Origin: an uncultured Lachnospiraceae bacterium
GTDB lineage: Bacteria > Bacillota_A > Clostridia > Lachnospirales > Lachnospiraceae
Length of the DNA: 5,172 bases
Assembly: GCA_946630765.1 (NCBI GenBank)
Contig: CAMOZF010000153.1
Location: forward strand, 1 to 5,172
Direction of reading: 5' to 3'
Below, piece after piece: positions 5,171 to 5,172 of the stretch. The first letter of the stretch is position 1. Each line of letters starts with the position of its first letter. A model generated the notes under the pieces. It worked only from the letters and a program-made list of their open reading frames with translations. It searched no databases and was not told where the DNA came from. The translations under genes were made by a program, and so were the position numbers.

Positions 5171-5172
5171 CA

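Noticed and set aside
1..5172. CRISPR array, prophage, toxin-antitoxin or defence cluster
   Set aside because: There are no regularly spaced identical repeats and no Cas, phage, transposase, nuclease or toxin-like proteins. The three genes belong to unrelated known families and have separate promoters.

Overview
This window looks like chromosomal DNA of a moderately high-GC, gut- or rumen-type Bacillota (Firmicutes) bacterium. Three things suggest this: strong Shine-Dalgarno sequences (GGAGG-type), near-consensus sigma-A promoters with 17-base spacers, and the protein families present. These are an Mbeg1-like (DUF2974) alpha/beta-hydrolase, a GH9 enzyme with a CelD-type N-terminal Ig-like domain and no signal peptide, and a PAP2 membrane phosphatase. 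The taxonomic assignment is inference; no rRNA or marker gene is present.

Layout, left to right. Positions 1-146 contain no gene. They hold a composite of short intergenic repeats (CCCTCsGCTCrGG...TGACA type) around a long imperfect hairpin at 58-109. Positions 147-1289 (minus) encode the 380-residue Mbeg1/DUF2974-like hydrolase, with its own extended -10 promoter at 1321-1349. A plus-strand intrinsic terminator is embedded in its last codons. Positions 1350-1510 carry more copies of the same repeat family and a strong minus-strand terminator (1439-1475) that closes the GH9 transcript. Positions 1511-3994 (minus) encode an 827-residue GH9 glycoside hydrolase that appears to be cytoplasmic. 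Positions 3995-4188 are a divergent intergenic region with one recognisable promoter per direction, each -10 box lying inside a small inverted repeat. Positions 4189-5130 (plus) encode a 313-residue PAP2-family membrane phosphatase with all three catalytic motifs. The last 42 bases hold nested short inverted repeats cut by the window edge.

The three genes look like three separate transcription units and not one pathway. The GH9 enzyme would act on imported beta-linked oligosaccharides, the PAP2 protein on lipid (pyro)phosphates at the membrane, and the role of the DUF2974 hydrolase is unknown. I see no phage, CRISPR, transposase, tRNA or rRNA and no convincing new multi-gene system. The most interesting material is the repeat/hairpin composite that flanks the DUF2974 gene, the antisense terminator inside that gene, and the atypical intracellular GH9 with its promoter-overlapping inverted repeat and structured leader.
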